In this document: positions 51,051 through 59,593 of the stretch, piece after piece | Numbering within the stretch: position 1 is the stretch's first letter | How the letters are laid out: every line of letters begins with the position of its first letter | Source: Desulfoscipio geothermicus DSM 3669 | GTDB lineage: Bacteria; Bacillota; Desulfotomaculia; Desulfotomaculales; Desulfallaceae | Direction of reading: 5' to 3' | Assembly: GCF_900115975.1 (NCBI RefSeq) | Contig: NZ_FOYM01000010.1 | Location: 1 to 64,000 of the forward strand | Length of the DNA stretch: 64,000 nucleotides | Program-made: the position numbers and the translations under genes | Notes under the pieces: model-generated | Database searches by the model: none | The model's input: the letters and a program-made list of their open reading frames with translations, nothing else | What the model was told of the DNA's origin: nothing

Positions 51051-51671
51051 ATGTCAGATTTTAATTTACAAGTAAACTATCGGGAAAAGAAAGGTAAGAG
51101 CTACCGTAAGGAGTTGGCCCGCCGGGAAATGGTGCCCGGAGTTGTTTACGGTAAGGGGGCGGGCAGTATTCCGGTTGAACTGGAATACAGGTCCTTGCGT
51201 ACTATATTGCAGCGGGGCGGCAAGCCGGTAATCGACCTGACCGTGCAGGGGCCGGGCGCCGGCGAAACCCGCAATTACAAGGTATTGATCAAGGAAATGC
51301 AATACGACCCGATCAAGGGGGACTTGATGAACATAGACTTTCACCAGATCTCCCTGGATGACGATATCCAGACCGCTGTGCCCATCAACTATGTTACCGG
51401 CAAGGTAAACGGTATTGTGCAGTACTTGCTGAGGGAATTGCAGGTGTCCTGCCTGCCCGGCGACATCCCGCAGGAAGTAACGGTAAATGTTGACGGCCTG
51501 GCGGTCGGGGACACCATCACCGTGCAGGACATCGCGGTGCCGGATAAAGTCACCGTGCTGGATGAGCCTGATACGGCGGTGGTTACCGTGGTGGCGCAGC
51601 AGGCAGAAGATAAGCCCGCCGCTGAAGAAGAGGCGGAAGGCGCCGCAGAAGCCGAAGCGCAAGAAGAGTAA
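51051..51671 (+). CDS. rplY: 50S ribosomal protein L25 / general stress protein Ctc
   Basis: The N-terminal 5S-rRNA-binding L25 domain (YREKKGKSYRKELARREMVPGVVYGKG) is followed by the TL5-type C-terminal domain (INYVTGKVNGIVQYLLRELQVSCLPGDIPQ) and an acidic Glu/Ala tail. It is 206 residues long. AGAGGAGG precedes the ATG. It lies between prs and pth, where ctc is found in B. subtilis. Confidence 0.96.
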   Translation: MSDFNLQVNYREKKGKSYRKELARREMVPGVVYGKGAGSIPVELEYRSLRTILQRGGKPVIDLTVQGPGAGETRNYKVLIKEMQYDPIKGDLMNIDFHQISLDDDIQTAVPINYVTGKVNGIVQYLLRELQVSCLPGDIPQEVTVNVDGLAVGDTITVQDIAVPDKVTVLDEPDTAVVTVVAQQAEDKPAAEEEAEGAAEAEAQEE

Positions 51672-51678
51672 TTGCGTA

Positions 51679-51729
51679 ACCATTCCTCCTTATCCTGCAT
51701 ACTCTGGATAAAGTATAATGATAAGGAGG
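51679..51729 (+). promoter_or_regulatory. Candidate sigma-K promoter within an SD-sequestering hairpin
   Basis: AC (51679-51680), 17 bases, CATACTCT (51698-51705) fits sigma-K, with a start near 51712. CCTCCTTATC (51685-51694) is perfectly complementary to GATAAGGAGG (51720-51729), which is the ribosome site of the next gene. Only transcripts that begin upstream would contain both arms. Confidence 0.5.
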
Positions 51730-51736
51730 GGATAAA

Positions 51737-51985
51737 ATGGCAGACAGTATCAGTTACCCCGGTCCCGGGTACGGCCCGGGTTACGGCATGACCTTCACAG
51801 AACGGCTCAGCAGCTGCGTCAGAAGGAATGTTACTGTTTATATAGGCGAAGAGAATACTCCCGTCGCGGGTATGTTGCATGCCGTGGGATCCAACTACGT
51901 GGAAATACACCGGATGACCGGCAATACGACAGAAGCGATAATTGTTCCGATCCATTCTATCTCAGCAATTTCCTGTCCTGTTTAA
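51737..51985 (+). CDS. Small spore-coat-like protein (LSM-like, DUF2642-type)
   Basis: The protein (82 aa) has a Tyr/Gly/Pro-rich start (PGPGYGPGYGMTF) and an Sm-like beta part (CVRRNVTVYIGEENTPVAGMLHAVGSNYVEIHRM...IVPIHSISAI). This resembles small coat proteins of the YuzF/CotB type. A sigma-K-like promoter upstream agrees with a coat role. ATAAGGAGGGG precedes the ATG and is masked by an upstream complementary arm. Confidence 0.65.
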   Translation: MADSISYPGPGYGPGYGMTFTERLSSCVRRNVTVYIGEENTPVAGMLHAVGSNYVEIHRMTGNTTEAIIVPIHSISAISCPV

Positions 51986-52003
51986 GGTGAAAGTGCCTTT
52001 AGG

Positions 52004-52029
52004 AATACCCCCTCCAGCGAGGGGGTATT
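52004..52029 (+). terminator. Terminator
   Basis: AATACCCCCTC pairs with GAGGGGGTATT around CAGC. Only a weak T tail follows. Confidence 0.7.
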
Positions 52030-52071
52030 AAGTTTATGATATTATATAACTATTAACCGAAACATTTGACT

Positions 52072-52330
52072 GCTGTGGTATTGCCCATAAGTGAACGACT
52101 TGCGTAGCGCCGGTAACAGCACCCGGCGAAGCTTCGGGTAACCGGATAGCGGCGCGAAACCAGCGGCTCACTAACAGTTTGCGATTTTAAACAGATGAGC
52201 TCTAAAGTCAATATATCATAAAATATGAAAACATATCACGCCGCCTTTGCAGCGCCGCTAATCCGGTCCGAAGCAAGCCGTAGTGCTGTCGGCGCGAAGC
52301 ACTGGAGTGAGCGTTGGGCAATACTGCAGC
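52072..52330 (+). repeat. Structured dispersed element, copy 5 (diverged)
   Basis: The outer arms GCTGTGGTATTGCCCA (52072-52087) and TGGGCAATACTGCAGC (52315-52330) pair except for two internal bases. GCGCCGGTAACAGCAC pairs with GTGCTGTCGGCGC, and CCGGATAGCGGC with GCCGCTAATCCGG. Primary sequence is far from copy 3, yet each stem is kept. Confidence 0.8.
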
Positions 52331-52403
52331 GGGCTTACTGAATAATAATGGTATGATGAAATACAACTGTTGAGAGATTTTTGAATTAACGGGGGTATTT
52401 ATA

Positions 52404-52979
52404 TTGAAGCTGGTAGTGGGGCTGGGCAACCCGGGTCATAAATATGTCGCAACCAGGCATAATGTCGGTTTTCAGGCGGTGGACCTGGTGGCCCGGGCAT
52501 TGGAAACAGTAATTGATCGCCCGTTTTTGCGTTCCCTGGTGGGACAAGGCGTGTATCACGGCGAGAAAATCATTTTGGCCAAACCGCAGACTTACATGAA
52601 CCTGAGCGGGGAAGCGGTAATCCGGCTGTTACAGTGGTATAAACTGGATCCACCCGACCTGGTGGTTATCTATGACGACCTGGACCTGGAACCGGGCCGG
52701 CTGCGAATCCGCGACCGCGGCGGCGCAGGCGGGCACCGGGGCGTGGCGTCTATTATCCGGATGCTGGGCGCCGCTGATTTTGTCCGGGTGCGTGTGGGCA
52801 TCGGCCGGCCGTCGGCCCGGGGTCCGGAAGTGGTGGACTGGGTGCTGGGACGGCCTTTGCCCGATGAAGCCCGGGCCATTGACCGGGCGCTGCAGGTGGT
52901 GCCCGAGGTGGTGTGGGAACTGGTGGATGGCGGCGTCACGGCGGCCATGAACAAGTTTAATCGCCGCGAACCGGTATAA
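52404..52979 (+). CDS. pth: Peptidyl-tRNA hydrolase
   Basis: This releases tRNA from stalled peptidyl-tRNA. It has LVVGLGNPGHKYVATRHNVGFQ with the catalytic His, KPQTYMNLSGEAV, VVIYDDLDLEPGRLRIR and GGAGGHRGVASII. At 191 residues it is standard. The TTG start follows GGGGGT. It is the first gene of the pth-fin-mfd run shared with B. subtilis. Confidence 0.96.
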   Translation: MKLVVGLGNPGHKYVATRHNVGFQAVDLVARALETVIDRPFLRSLVGQGVYHGEKIILAKPQTYMNLSGEAVIRLLQWYKLDPPDLVVIYDDLDLEPGRLRIRDRGGAGGHRGVASIIRMLGAADFVRVRVGIGRPSARGPEVVDWVLGRPLPDEARAIDRALQVVPEVVWELVDGGVTAAMNKFNRREPV

Positions 52980-53020
52980 CGGTCTTACATGATGTCAATA
53001 TTATTATATAGGGGATCATT

Positions 53021-53404
53021 TTGCACATTTTTGCCGGCCTGTTTGCCGCACTGGCGGCGCGCGTTATGCTGGGCCTGGTCCGCCGCAGCGACACCCGGGC
53101 GGTGATAACGCTGGTGGCGCCGGCGGTGGAGGAATTGGCCAAAACGGGTCTGGCGTTGTTTTGGGGCGCTGATATATTTTACACCCATGTAGTTTTCGGC
53201 GGAGCCGAACTGGCGGCGGATTCCCTCAAACGGCGCGGCATCTGGCCGGGGCTGGCGGCCCTGGCCCTGCACAGCGCGCTGGGTTTTGTCACCGTGTGGC
53301 TGGCGGCTTACACCGGCGTGGTGGCTTTGGCCGCGGTCGCGGCGACGGTGCTGCACTCGCTGTGGAACTACGCGGCCGTCACGCTGTTGGGACCGCGGGT
53401 TTAG
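53021..53404 (+). CDS. PrsW-like membrane protein
   Basis: A 127-residue protein with three to four hydrophobic segments contains VEELAKTGLALFWG, FGGAELAAD, ALHSALG and HSLWNYAAV. The EExxK, E, H and HxxWN residues are arranged as in PrsW-type glutamic intramembrane proteases (RsiW/RsiV cleavage family), but the protein is shorter than usual. It lies between pth and fin, so a part in forespore signalling is tempting but unproven. TTG start after AGGGGA. Confidence 0.6.
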   Translation: MHIFAGLFAALAARVMLGLVRRSDTRAVITLVAPAVEELAKTGLALFWGADIFYTHVVFGGAELAADSLKRRGIWPGLAALALHSALGFVTVWLAAYTGVVALAAVAATVLHSLWNYAAVTLLGPRV

Positions 53405-53437
53405 TTTTAGTTTACTTGTTATAGGAGAGGGCGTCCA

Positions 53438-53659
53438 ATGAAGAAATACCATGTATGTGATTGCTGCGACCGGATTTTCAATATTACGGAATCCGCGGAC
53501 CGGGGCGATGCCGGCCACTTGACTGGAGCTATGGCCGGGGATATAATGATCGAAGAATTTGAAAACGACGGCAGCCTGGTGCCGGGTTTGTGCGCGGAAT
53601 GCCGGGAGGAAGTGTACGGCCCCGCGCAGCAGTTTATCTACCCCCACAGGCTGCACTGA
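53438..53659 (+). CDS. fin: Anti-sigma-F factor Fin
   Basis: The 73-residue protein has an N-terminal zinc knuckle (CDCCDRIFN) and a C-terminal one (GLCAEC), separated by GDAGHLTGAMAGDIMIEEFE. Fin (YabK) helps switch the forespore from sigma-F to sigma-G. In B. subtilis it also lies between pth and mfd. AGGAGAGGG precedes the ATG. With gin at 9458, this window carries both small zinc-type sigma antagonists. Confidence 0.85.
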   Translation: MKKYHVCDCCDRIFNITESADRGDAGHLTGAMAGDIMIEEFENDGSLVPGLCAECREEVYGPAQQFIYPHRLH

Positions 53660-53676
53660 CTACAGCAACAAGGCCG

Positions 53677-53712
53677 GAGCTTTAGCCCTGATGGCGCTAA
53701 AGCTCTTTTTGT
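53677..53712 (+). terminator. Terminator between fin and mfd
   Basis: GAGCTTTAGC (53677-53686) pairs with GCTAAAGCTC (53696-53705), followed by TTTTTG. Confidence 0.85.
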
Positions 53713-53736
53713 GATGCCTTTTTGGTTGGTGAACCA

Positions 53737-56700
53737 ATGCAGGGATTATTAAAATTAATTAAACAAACAAAAGAATATACCGTTCTGGGCAAGGGGTTGA
53801 ATACCGGCCGGGGCCAGCAGCAGGTGTTCGGTTTGACCGGGGCCCAGCGCAACTTGCTGATAGCGGGGCTGGCCGGGGAAACCGGTTCCACTACGCTTAT
53901 TGTTACGCCTGGTGAGGTGGAAGCCGGCCAGGTTTGTGATGACCTGTCCGCGCTGTTGCCACGGGTCAAAGTCAAGCAACTCCCGGTGTACGAGCTATTA
54001 CCCTACCAGGTGTTGGCTCACGGCAAGGAGGTTACGGCCTCCCGTCTGGAAGTGCTGGAGGGGTTGTGCCGGGCCGAGCCCATGGTGGTGGTGGCGCCCG
54101 TGGAGGCGCTGATGCGCCGGCTCAGCCCCCCGGATGTTTTTGCTGCGACCGGGCTGGAACTGGCGGTGGGGGACCGGCAGGACCCCGATGCACTGGGCCG
54201 GCGGCTGCTGGCCATGGGCTACGAAAGGGTAGACCTGGTGGAAAGGGCCGGTCAGTTCAGCGTGCGGGGCGGCATCGTGGATGTTTTCCCCATGACACGG
54301 GAAGTACCCGCACGGCTTGAGTTTTTCGATGACGAAGTGGATTCTGTCCGCCTGTTTGACGTAGAGACCCAGCGATCCGAAGAAAAGATCGAGCGGCTGG
54401 CGGTTTATCCCGCCACGGAAATGGTGGTGTCCGAGAGCCAGTGGTCGCTGGGGCGGGGTGCGGTTAAGGCGGAATACCGCGTTCAGCGCCGCAAGCTGGA
54501 AAAAAGCGGTGACCCCTCCGCACTCCGGTTTTTTGATGAACACTTCGGTCGCTTGCTTGATATGTTGGAAAGCGAAGTATTCGACCCGGGGCTGGAAATT
54601 TTCTTGCCTTATTTCCACCCGCGGCCCGTCAGTTTGTTGGATTACCTGCCTCGGAACGCGGCTGTGTTTGTTGACGAGCCGCAGAAAATCAGGGAAGTGG
54701 TGCAGAGCATTCAACGGGAACGGGCCGAAACCTACGCCGACCTCCTTACCAGGGGTAAGGTGCTGCCGGGGCAGTCGGCCGGTTATCTGGATTGGGAGCA
54801 TCTATACGAGGGTTTAAACGGGCGGCGGTCGGTGTTTTTCTCCTTTATGCCACGCCAGGCAACATTTATCCGCCCGCATAACATCGTTAATTTCACCGCC
54901 AAGTCCATGCACAGTTTTTTGGGCCACATGGACATGCTGGCGGAAGAAATTCGCCAGTGGCGTCGCAACGGTAATGCTGTGGTTCTGCTGGTAACGGGTC
55001 AGGACCGGGGCCGGCATTTGTTGGATGCCCTCCGGGAAGAAAAAGTGGATGTGTTTTATGTTTCGTCCCTGGACCGGGAGGTGCAGCCGGGCAACGTGGT
55101 AATCAGCCACGGGCAGCTGTCCGCCGGGTTTGAACTGGTCAACGCCCGGTTGGTGGTGATCACCGAAGGGGAGATTTTCGGCCAGCGCAAGCGTAGAAGG
55201 CGGGAACAGCCCCGGGAGGCGGGCACCCGGCTGGAACCCTTCACCGACCTGAAAGTGGGAGATTACGTTGTGCACGTCAACCATGGAATCGGCCGGTACA
55301 GAGGGGTCGTACCCCTGGACATCGGCGGTATCCGCAAGGATTACCTGCTGATCAAGTACGCAGGCGAAGACAAGCTATACGTTCCCACCGACCAGGTTTC
55401 TTTACTGCAGAAATACCTGGGTGCCGAGGCCGACAGCCCGCGCCTGTCCAAGCTGGGCGGCGCGGAGTGGAACCGGGTCAAAAGCCGGGTCCGCGAGGCG
55501 GTCCGGGACATGGCCCAGGAATTGCTGGCCCTTTACGCTGCCCGGGAAACAGTTGAGGGCTACAGCTTCGGGCCTGATACGGTTTGGCAAAAGGAATTTG
55601 AGGACGCGTTTCCTTATGAAGAAACGCCGGATCAACTGCGGGCCATCAGGGAAGTGAAGCGGGACATGGAAAACCGGCGGCCCATGGACCGGTTGCTTTG
55701 CGGCGATGTGGGTTACGGCAAAACCGAGGTGGCGCTGCGGGCGGCCTTTAAAGCGGTGATGGAGGGCAAGCAGGTGGCCGTGCTGGTGCCCACCACCATT
55801 TTGGCCCAGCAGCATTACAATACCTTCCGGGAACGGTTCGCCAATTATCCGGTACAGGTGGAAATGCTCAGCCGGTTCAGGTCGCCCCGGGAACAACGCC
55901 GGATCATCCAGGATTTAAAAGAGGGCCGTGCGGATATTGTTATCGGCACCCACCGGCTGGTGCAGGACGATATTATTTTCAAGGACCTGGGCCTTTTGGT
56001 GGTGGACGAGGAACAGCGCTTTGGCGTGGCCCACAAGGAAAAATTAAAGAAACTGCGCACCAATGTGGATGTGCTGACGCTTACCGCCACTCCGATTCCC
56101 CGTACCCTGCACATGTCCCTGGTGGGTGTGCGGGATACCAGCCTGCTGGAAACGCCGCCGGAAAACCGGTTTCCGGTACAGACCTACGTGCTGGAGGAGG
56201 ACCCGGTGATGATCCGCGAGGCCATTCGGCGGGAACTGGCCCGGGACGGGCAGGTTTATTTCGTGCATAACCGGGTGGCCGATTTGGACAATGTGGCCCT
56301 GTGGCTCAAATCACTGGTGCCCGAGGCCCGCATTATCACCGCCCACGGGCAGATGCGGGAGGAAGAGTTGGAGCAAATCATGCTGGATTTTATAGACGGA
56401 GCTTATGATATACTGGTATGCACCACCATCATCGAGAGCGGACTGGATATTCCCAATGTTAATACGTTAATTATTAAAGAAGCGAATAATTTCGGGCTGG
56501 CCCAGCTTTACCAGCTGCGCGGGCGCGTGGGGCGGGCCAACCGCCTGTCTTACGCTTACCTTACCTTCCGTAAGGACCGGGTTTTAAATGAAGTGGCGGA
56601 AAAAAGGCTGGCGGCCATCCGGGAATTTACCGAATTCGGGTCGGGCTACAAGATCGCCATGCGGGACCTGGAAATTAGGGGCGCCGGCAACCTGTTAGGT

Positions 56701-57255
56701 GCCGAGCAGCACGGGCACATTGCCGCTGTGGGATTTGACCTGTACTGCCGGTTGCTGGAGGAGGCCGTTCAGGAAGCCCGGGGCCAGCGGGTGGAACAAC
56801 CCGTGGAGACCGTGGTGGAACTGCCTGTGGAAGCCTATATCCCCGACAATTACATTTCTGATACCAGCCAGAAGGTGGAACTGTACAGGCGTATCGCTTC
56901 CCTGAGAAAGGAAAGCGAGATTGCCGAACTGGAGGAAGAATTGGTGGACCGCTTCGGCGATCTGCCCCGACCGGTGCGGAACCTGCTATGGGTATCCCGC
57001 ATCAAGGTGATGGCCGGGCGTTTAAAAATTAAATCCCTCAGCCGGCAGCAGGGCTTATACCGGCTGGTGCTGGCGCCCAATCACCCCCTTACCGGGGAAA
57101 AGCTGGTGTCGGTTGGGGAACTTTACCGCAATAAGGTCAAATTCAGCAACGCCGACGAAGAATTCGAGATTCGTTACAAGTTCCGGGAAGCCGGGCGCAC
57201 CCCCGACGAACAGCTCTTCGAACTGGAAAAATTCCTGGAAAATTTGGCGGGGTAG
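53737..57255 (+). CDS. mfd: Transcription-repair coupling factor
   Basis: Mfd removes RNA polymerase stalled at lesions and recruits UvrA. The 1172-residue protein has the UvrB-like N-terminal region (RGGIVDVFPMTREVPARLEFF), the polymerase-interaction domain (GDYVVHVNHGIGRYRG), the translocase with Walker A GDVGYGKTEVALRAAFK, VVDEEQRFG, TATPIPRTLHMS and HNRVADLD, the GRVGRANR motif, and a TRCF C-terminal domain. ATG 53737 gives MQGLLKLIKQ; the ribosome site is weak. Confidence 0.97.
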   Translation: MQGLLKLIKQTKEYTVLGKGLNTGRGQQQVFGLTGAQRNLLIAGLAGETGSTTLIVTPGEVEAGQVCDDLSALLPRVKVKQLPVYELLPYQVLAHGKEVTASRLEVLEGLCRAEPMVVVAPVEALMRRLSPPDVFAATGLELAVGDRQDPDALGRRLLAMGYERVDLVERAGQFSVRGGIVDVFPMTREVPARLEFFDDEVDSVRLFDVETQRSEEKIERLAVYPATEMVVSESQWSLGRGAVKAEYRVQRRKLEKSGDPSALRFFDEHFGRLLDMLESEVFDPGLEIFLPYFHPRPVSLLDYLPRNAAVFVDEPQKIREVVQSIQRERAETYADLLTRGKVLPGQSAGYLDWEHLYEGLNGRRSVFFSFMPRQATFIRPHNIVNFTAKSMHSFLGHMDMLAEEIRQWRRNGNAVVLLVTGQDRGRHLLDALREEKVDVFYVSSLDREVQPGNVVISHGQLSAGFELVNARLVVITEGEIFGQRKRRRREQPREAGTRLEPFTDLKVGDYVVHVNHGIGRYRGVVPLDIGGIRKDYLLIKYAGEDKLYVPTDQVSLLQKYLGAEADSPRLSKLGGAEWNRVKSRVREAVRDMAQELLALYAARETVEGYSFGPDTVWQKEFEDAFPYEETPDQLRAIREVKRDMENRRPMDRLLCGDVGYGKTEVALRAAFKAVMEGKQVAVLVPTTILAQQHYNTFRERFANYPVQVEMLSRFRSPREQRRIIQDLKEGRADIVIGTHRLVQDDIIFKDLGLLVVDEEQRFGVAHKEKLKKLRTNVDVLTLTATPIPRTLHMSLVGVRDTSLLETPPENRFPVQTYVLEEDPVMIREAIRRELARDGQVYFVHNRVADLDNVALWLKSLVPEARIITAHGQMREEELEQIMLDFIDGAYDILVCTTIIESGLDIPNVNTLIIKEANNFGLAQLYQLRGRVGRANRLSYAYLTFRKDRVLNEVAEKRLAAIREFTEFGSGYKIAMRDLEIRGAGNLLGAEQHGHIAAVGFDLYCRLLEEAVQEARGQRVEQPVETVVELPVEAYIPDNYISDTSQKVELYRRIASLRKESEIAELEEELVDRFGDLPRPVRNLLWVSRIKVMAGRLKIKSLSRQQGLYRLVLAPNHPLTGEKLVSVGELYRNKVKFSNADEEFEIRYKFREAGRTPDEQLFELEKFLENLAG

Positions 57256-57292
57256 GTATACACGATGCCAAATATACGCATCGGTTGGCCTA

Positions 57293-57321
57293 TTGTCGCG
57301 CCCGGTTGTTTGCTATATAAT
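57293..57321 (+). promoter_or_regulatory. Sigma-A-like promoter of the PrsA-like gene
   Basis: TTGTCG (57293-57298), 17 bases, TATAAT (57316-57321). Confidence 0.65.
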
Positions 57322-57377
57322 TGAGTGAGTTGGTGCCGCCCGAATAAGGTGGCGTATATTTTGGGGAGGAGATTGAT

Positions 57378-58406
57378 TTGCGAAAAAATATTTATATTTT
57401 AATCTCGATGCTTTTGCTGGCTTCCCTGGTTCTTGGGGGCTGCGGCAGCAACGTAGTGGCCACGGTGAACGGCGAAAAAATCACCGCCCGGGAACTGGAC
57501 GAGCAAGTGAACGCCTTGAAGGACACTCTGACGCAGCAGGGCTTGAACTTCGAGGGCGAGCAGGCCAAGGATATTGAGCAAATGCTGCGCCGGGACGTGC
57601 TCAACCAGATGATTGACCGCGAACTGGTCATGGCGGAAATTAAGCGCCTGGATTTAATGCCCACCGATAAAGAAGTGCGGGAAGAAATTGAAAACCTCAA
57701 AAAACAGCTGGGTTCGGAAGGGGACTTTAAAAAATACCTGGCGGCCAACGGGGTTAACGAACCCAAGCTGGAGGAATATATTAAGCAGCAACTGGCCGTA
57801 ACCAAGCTGCAGGAGAAAATCAGCTCCGAGGTGCCCCAGCCGACTGATGCAGAGATACAGGCTTATTACGACGCCCATAAGGAACAGTTCAGCCAGCCCG
57901 AACAGCGGCAGGTCAGCCATATATTAATAGGTGCCGGGGATTATTCGGGCGGTAAAAACCGCAGCGAAATGGAAGCCAAGGTGCTGGCGCTGCAGGTGGT
58001 GGACAAGCTGAAAGCGGGCGCTGATTTTGCCGAACTGGCCAAGCAGTACAGCGACGACCCGGGCAGCAAAGATAACGGTGGCCAGTACCCGCCATTCAGC
58101 AAAAACAGCGGTTTTGCCAAAGAATTTGAAGATGCCGCTTTTAGCCTGCAGGAAGGGCAATACACCGCCGAGCCGGTGAAGACCATGTTTGGTTACCATA
58201 TTATTCGGCTGGACAAGGTGATACCCGCCAAAAATTATAGTTTGGCCGAGGTTAAGGATAATATAACGGCCAGTTTGCATCAGGAAGCGGTAACCAAAAA
58301 AATCGATGAGCTGCTGCAGGACTTGCGGGATAAGGCTGAAATTGTAAATAAGCTGGCAGAAGAACCCAAGACCAAAAAGGACGGCGAACAATCGACAAAA
58401 AAATAA
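57378..58406 (+). CDS. PrsA/SurA-like peptidyl-prolyl isomerase lipoprotein
   Basis: The lipobox LVLGGC places Cys22 at the membrane surface. The SurA_N-like helical part (VVATVNGEKITARELDEQVNALKD) and a parvulin domain (VSHILIGAGDY to MFGYHIIRLDKVI, about 176-275) follow, then a basic tail. It should help fold exported proteins. The start is TTG after GGGGAGGAG. The gene lies between mfd and spoVT. Confidence 0.92.
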   Translation: MRKNIYILISMLLLASLVLGGCGSNVVATVNGEKITARELDEQVNALKDTLTQQGLNFEGEQAKDIEQMLRRDVLNQMIDRELVMAEIKRLDLMPTDKEVREEIENLKKQLGSEGDFKKYLAANGVNEPKLEEYIKQQLAVTKLQEKISSEVPQPTDAEIQAYYDAHKEQFSQPEQRQVSHILIGAGDYSGGKNRSEMEAKVLALQVVDKLKAGADFAELAKQYSDDPGSKDNGGQYPPFSKNSGFAKEFEDAAFSLQEGQYTAEPVKTMFGYHIIRLDKVIPAKNYSLAEVKDNITASLHQEAVTKKIDELLQDLRDKAEIVNKLAEEPKTKKDGEQSTKK

Positions 58407-58455
58407 CCTTTTCCTGGAAAGGTGAAAATAATTTTACTTTTGATTGGAAAAAAAT

Positions 58456-58485
58456 GAATAATTCCTACCCTCCGGTTATATACTA
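58456..58485 (+). promoter_or_regulatory. Candidate sigma-G promoter of spoVT
   Basis: GAATA (58456-58460), 18 bases, TATACTA (58479-58485) differs from GHATR-N18-CATWHTA by one base. B. subtilis spoVT is transcribed by sigma-G. Confidence 0.55.
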
Positions 58486-58538
58486 AGATTGAAAGATTTT
58501 TCGTGATTATCTTCTGGTAAAGGAGGGAAGGGCGGCCC

Positions 58539-59099
58539 ATGAAAGCAACGGGTATTGTACGTCGTATAGATGATCTTGGCAGGGTGGTAATTCCCAAAGA
58601 GATAAGGAGAACCCTCAGGATTCGGGAAGGCGATCCCCTGGAAATTTTTGTCGATCGAGAAGGCGAAGTAATTTTAAAAAAATATTCTCCCATCGGTGAG
58701 TTGGGTGATTTTGCAAAAGAATACGCAGATTCGTTGCACGAAGCACTGGGGCATATAGCTTGTATTGCTGATCGGGATACTATCATTGCCGTTTCCGGAG
58801 CACCGAAAAAAGAATTCTTAAACAAGCCGGTAAGCAATGCCATAGAAAAGGTGATGGAAGAGCGAAAGGCGGTAATTATCAACAATCCAGGCAATGATCC
58901 TTATTGTGCGGAGTGCATGGTTATAGAGGACGGTGACTGCAAGTATTCATCTGAAGTGATTGCACCGATCATATCTGAAGGCGATCCCATCGGAGCGGTA
59001 ATTTTGGCTTCACGTGAATCGAATGTAAAAATGGGGGAACTGGAGTTAAAACTGGCGGAAACCGCGGCAGGATTTCTGGCCAAACAAATGGAACAGTAG
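58539..59099 (+). CDS. spoVT: Stage V sporulation regulator SpoVT
   Basis: The N-terminal AbrB-type DNA-binding domain (KATGIVRRIDDLGRVVIPKEIRRTLRIREGDPLEIFVDREGEVILKKYSP in shape) is joined to a C-terminal GAF-like domain (HIACIADRDTIIAVSG...). At 186 residues it matches SpoVT and is distinct from the shorter AbrB at 15195. SpoVT tunes forespore sigma-G genes. AAAGGAGGG precedes the ATG. Confidence 0.96.
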   Translation: MKATGIVRRIDDLGRVVIPKEIRRTLRIREGDPLEIFVDREGEVILKKYSPIGELGDFAKEYADSLHEALGHIACIADRDTIIAVSGAPKKEFLNKPVSNAIEKVMEERKAVIINNPGNDPYCAECMVIEDGDCKYSSEVIAPIISEGDPIGAVILASRESNVKMGELELKLAETAAGFLAKQMEQ

Positions 59100-59127
59100 C
59101 GGCCCGGAGCAAGGGCCGCCTTTTTTT
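59099..59127 (+). terminator. spoVT terminator
   Basis: GCGGCCC and GGGCCGC pair around GGAGCAA, followed by C and seven T residues. The stem overlaps the spoVT stop codon. Confidence 0.85.
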
Positions 59128-59146
59128 GCCTTAAAAAGGCAAAGCC

Positions 59147-59486
59147 GGCGGGGTCAGTAGTCCTTGCAAGTGATGTATCGGAGCGACGGTAACGGGACTT
59201 GGCGAAGCTGAGGATGCCGGATTGGCGGGACGAATCGCGCAGGTACAACTTACTTGATAATACCTTGATATGCGAAAGTAAATAAACGAACCAAGTATAA
59301 CTGTAACGTTGCGCGCAATATGCAGGACCACCAAATCCGGCCCGAAGCAAGAGTGGCAGCGGCGCATATTATTTAACATACCATACTTGAACTTTATTTT
59401 CTGGCCGCTGCATCAGAAAACATGTCTTAATTGATAACTTTTGGGGCGCGGAGATTCTGAACGTAGCGAGGACTACTGGCCCCGCC
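59147..59486 (+). repeat. Structured dispersed element, copy 6 (with extra hairpin)
   Basis: The outer arms GGCGGGGTCAGTAGTCCT and GGACTACTGGCCCCGCC pair. The left half is nearly identical to copy 3 (GCCGGATTGGCGGGACGAAT and CGCGCAGGTA). The right arm carries an extra ~90 bases between GCAGCGGC and the terminal GATTCTGAACG, bounded by GCAGCGGC and GCCGCTGC, which pair with each other. Confidence 0.8.
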
Positions 59487-59593
59487 CTAGATAAAAATAA
59501 AGTTTTTGCGCGTTTTGCCAAAAGGAATCAGTTAATTCTTGTGTAATTGGTAAGAATAGCGGTAATATAGAATTTAAAGGAAGGGTGTAACCA

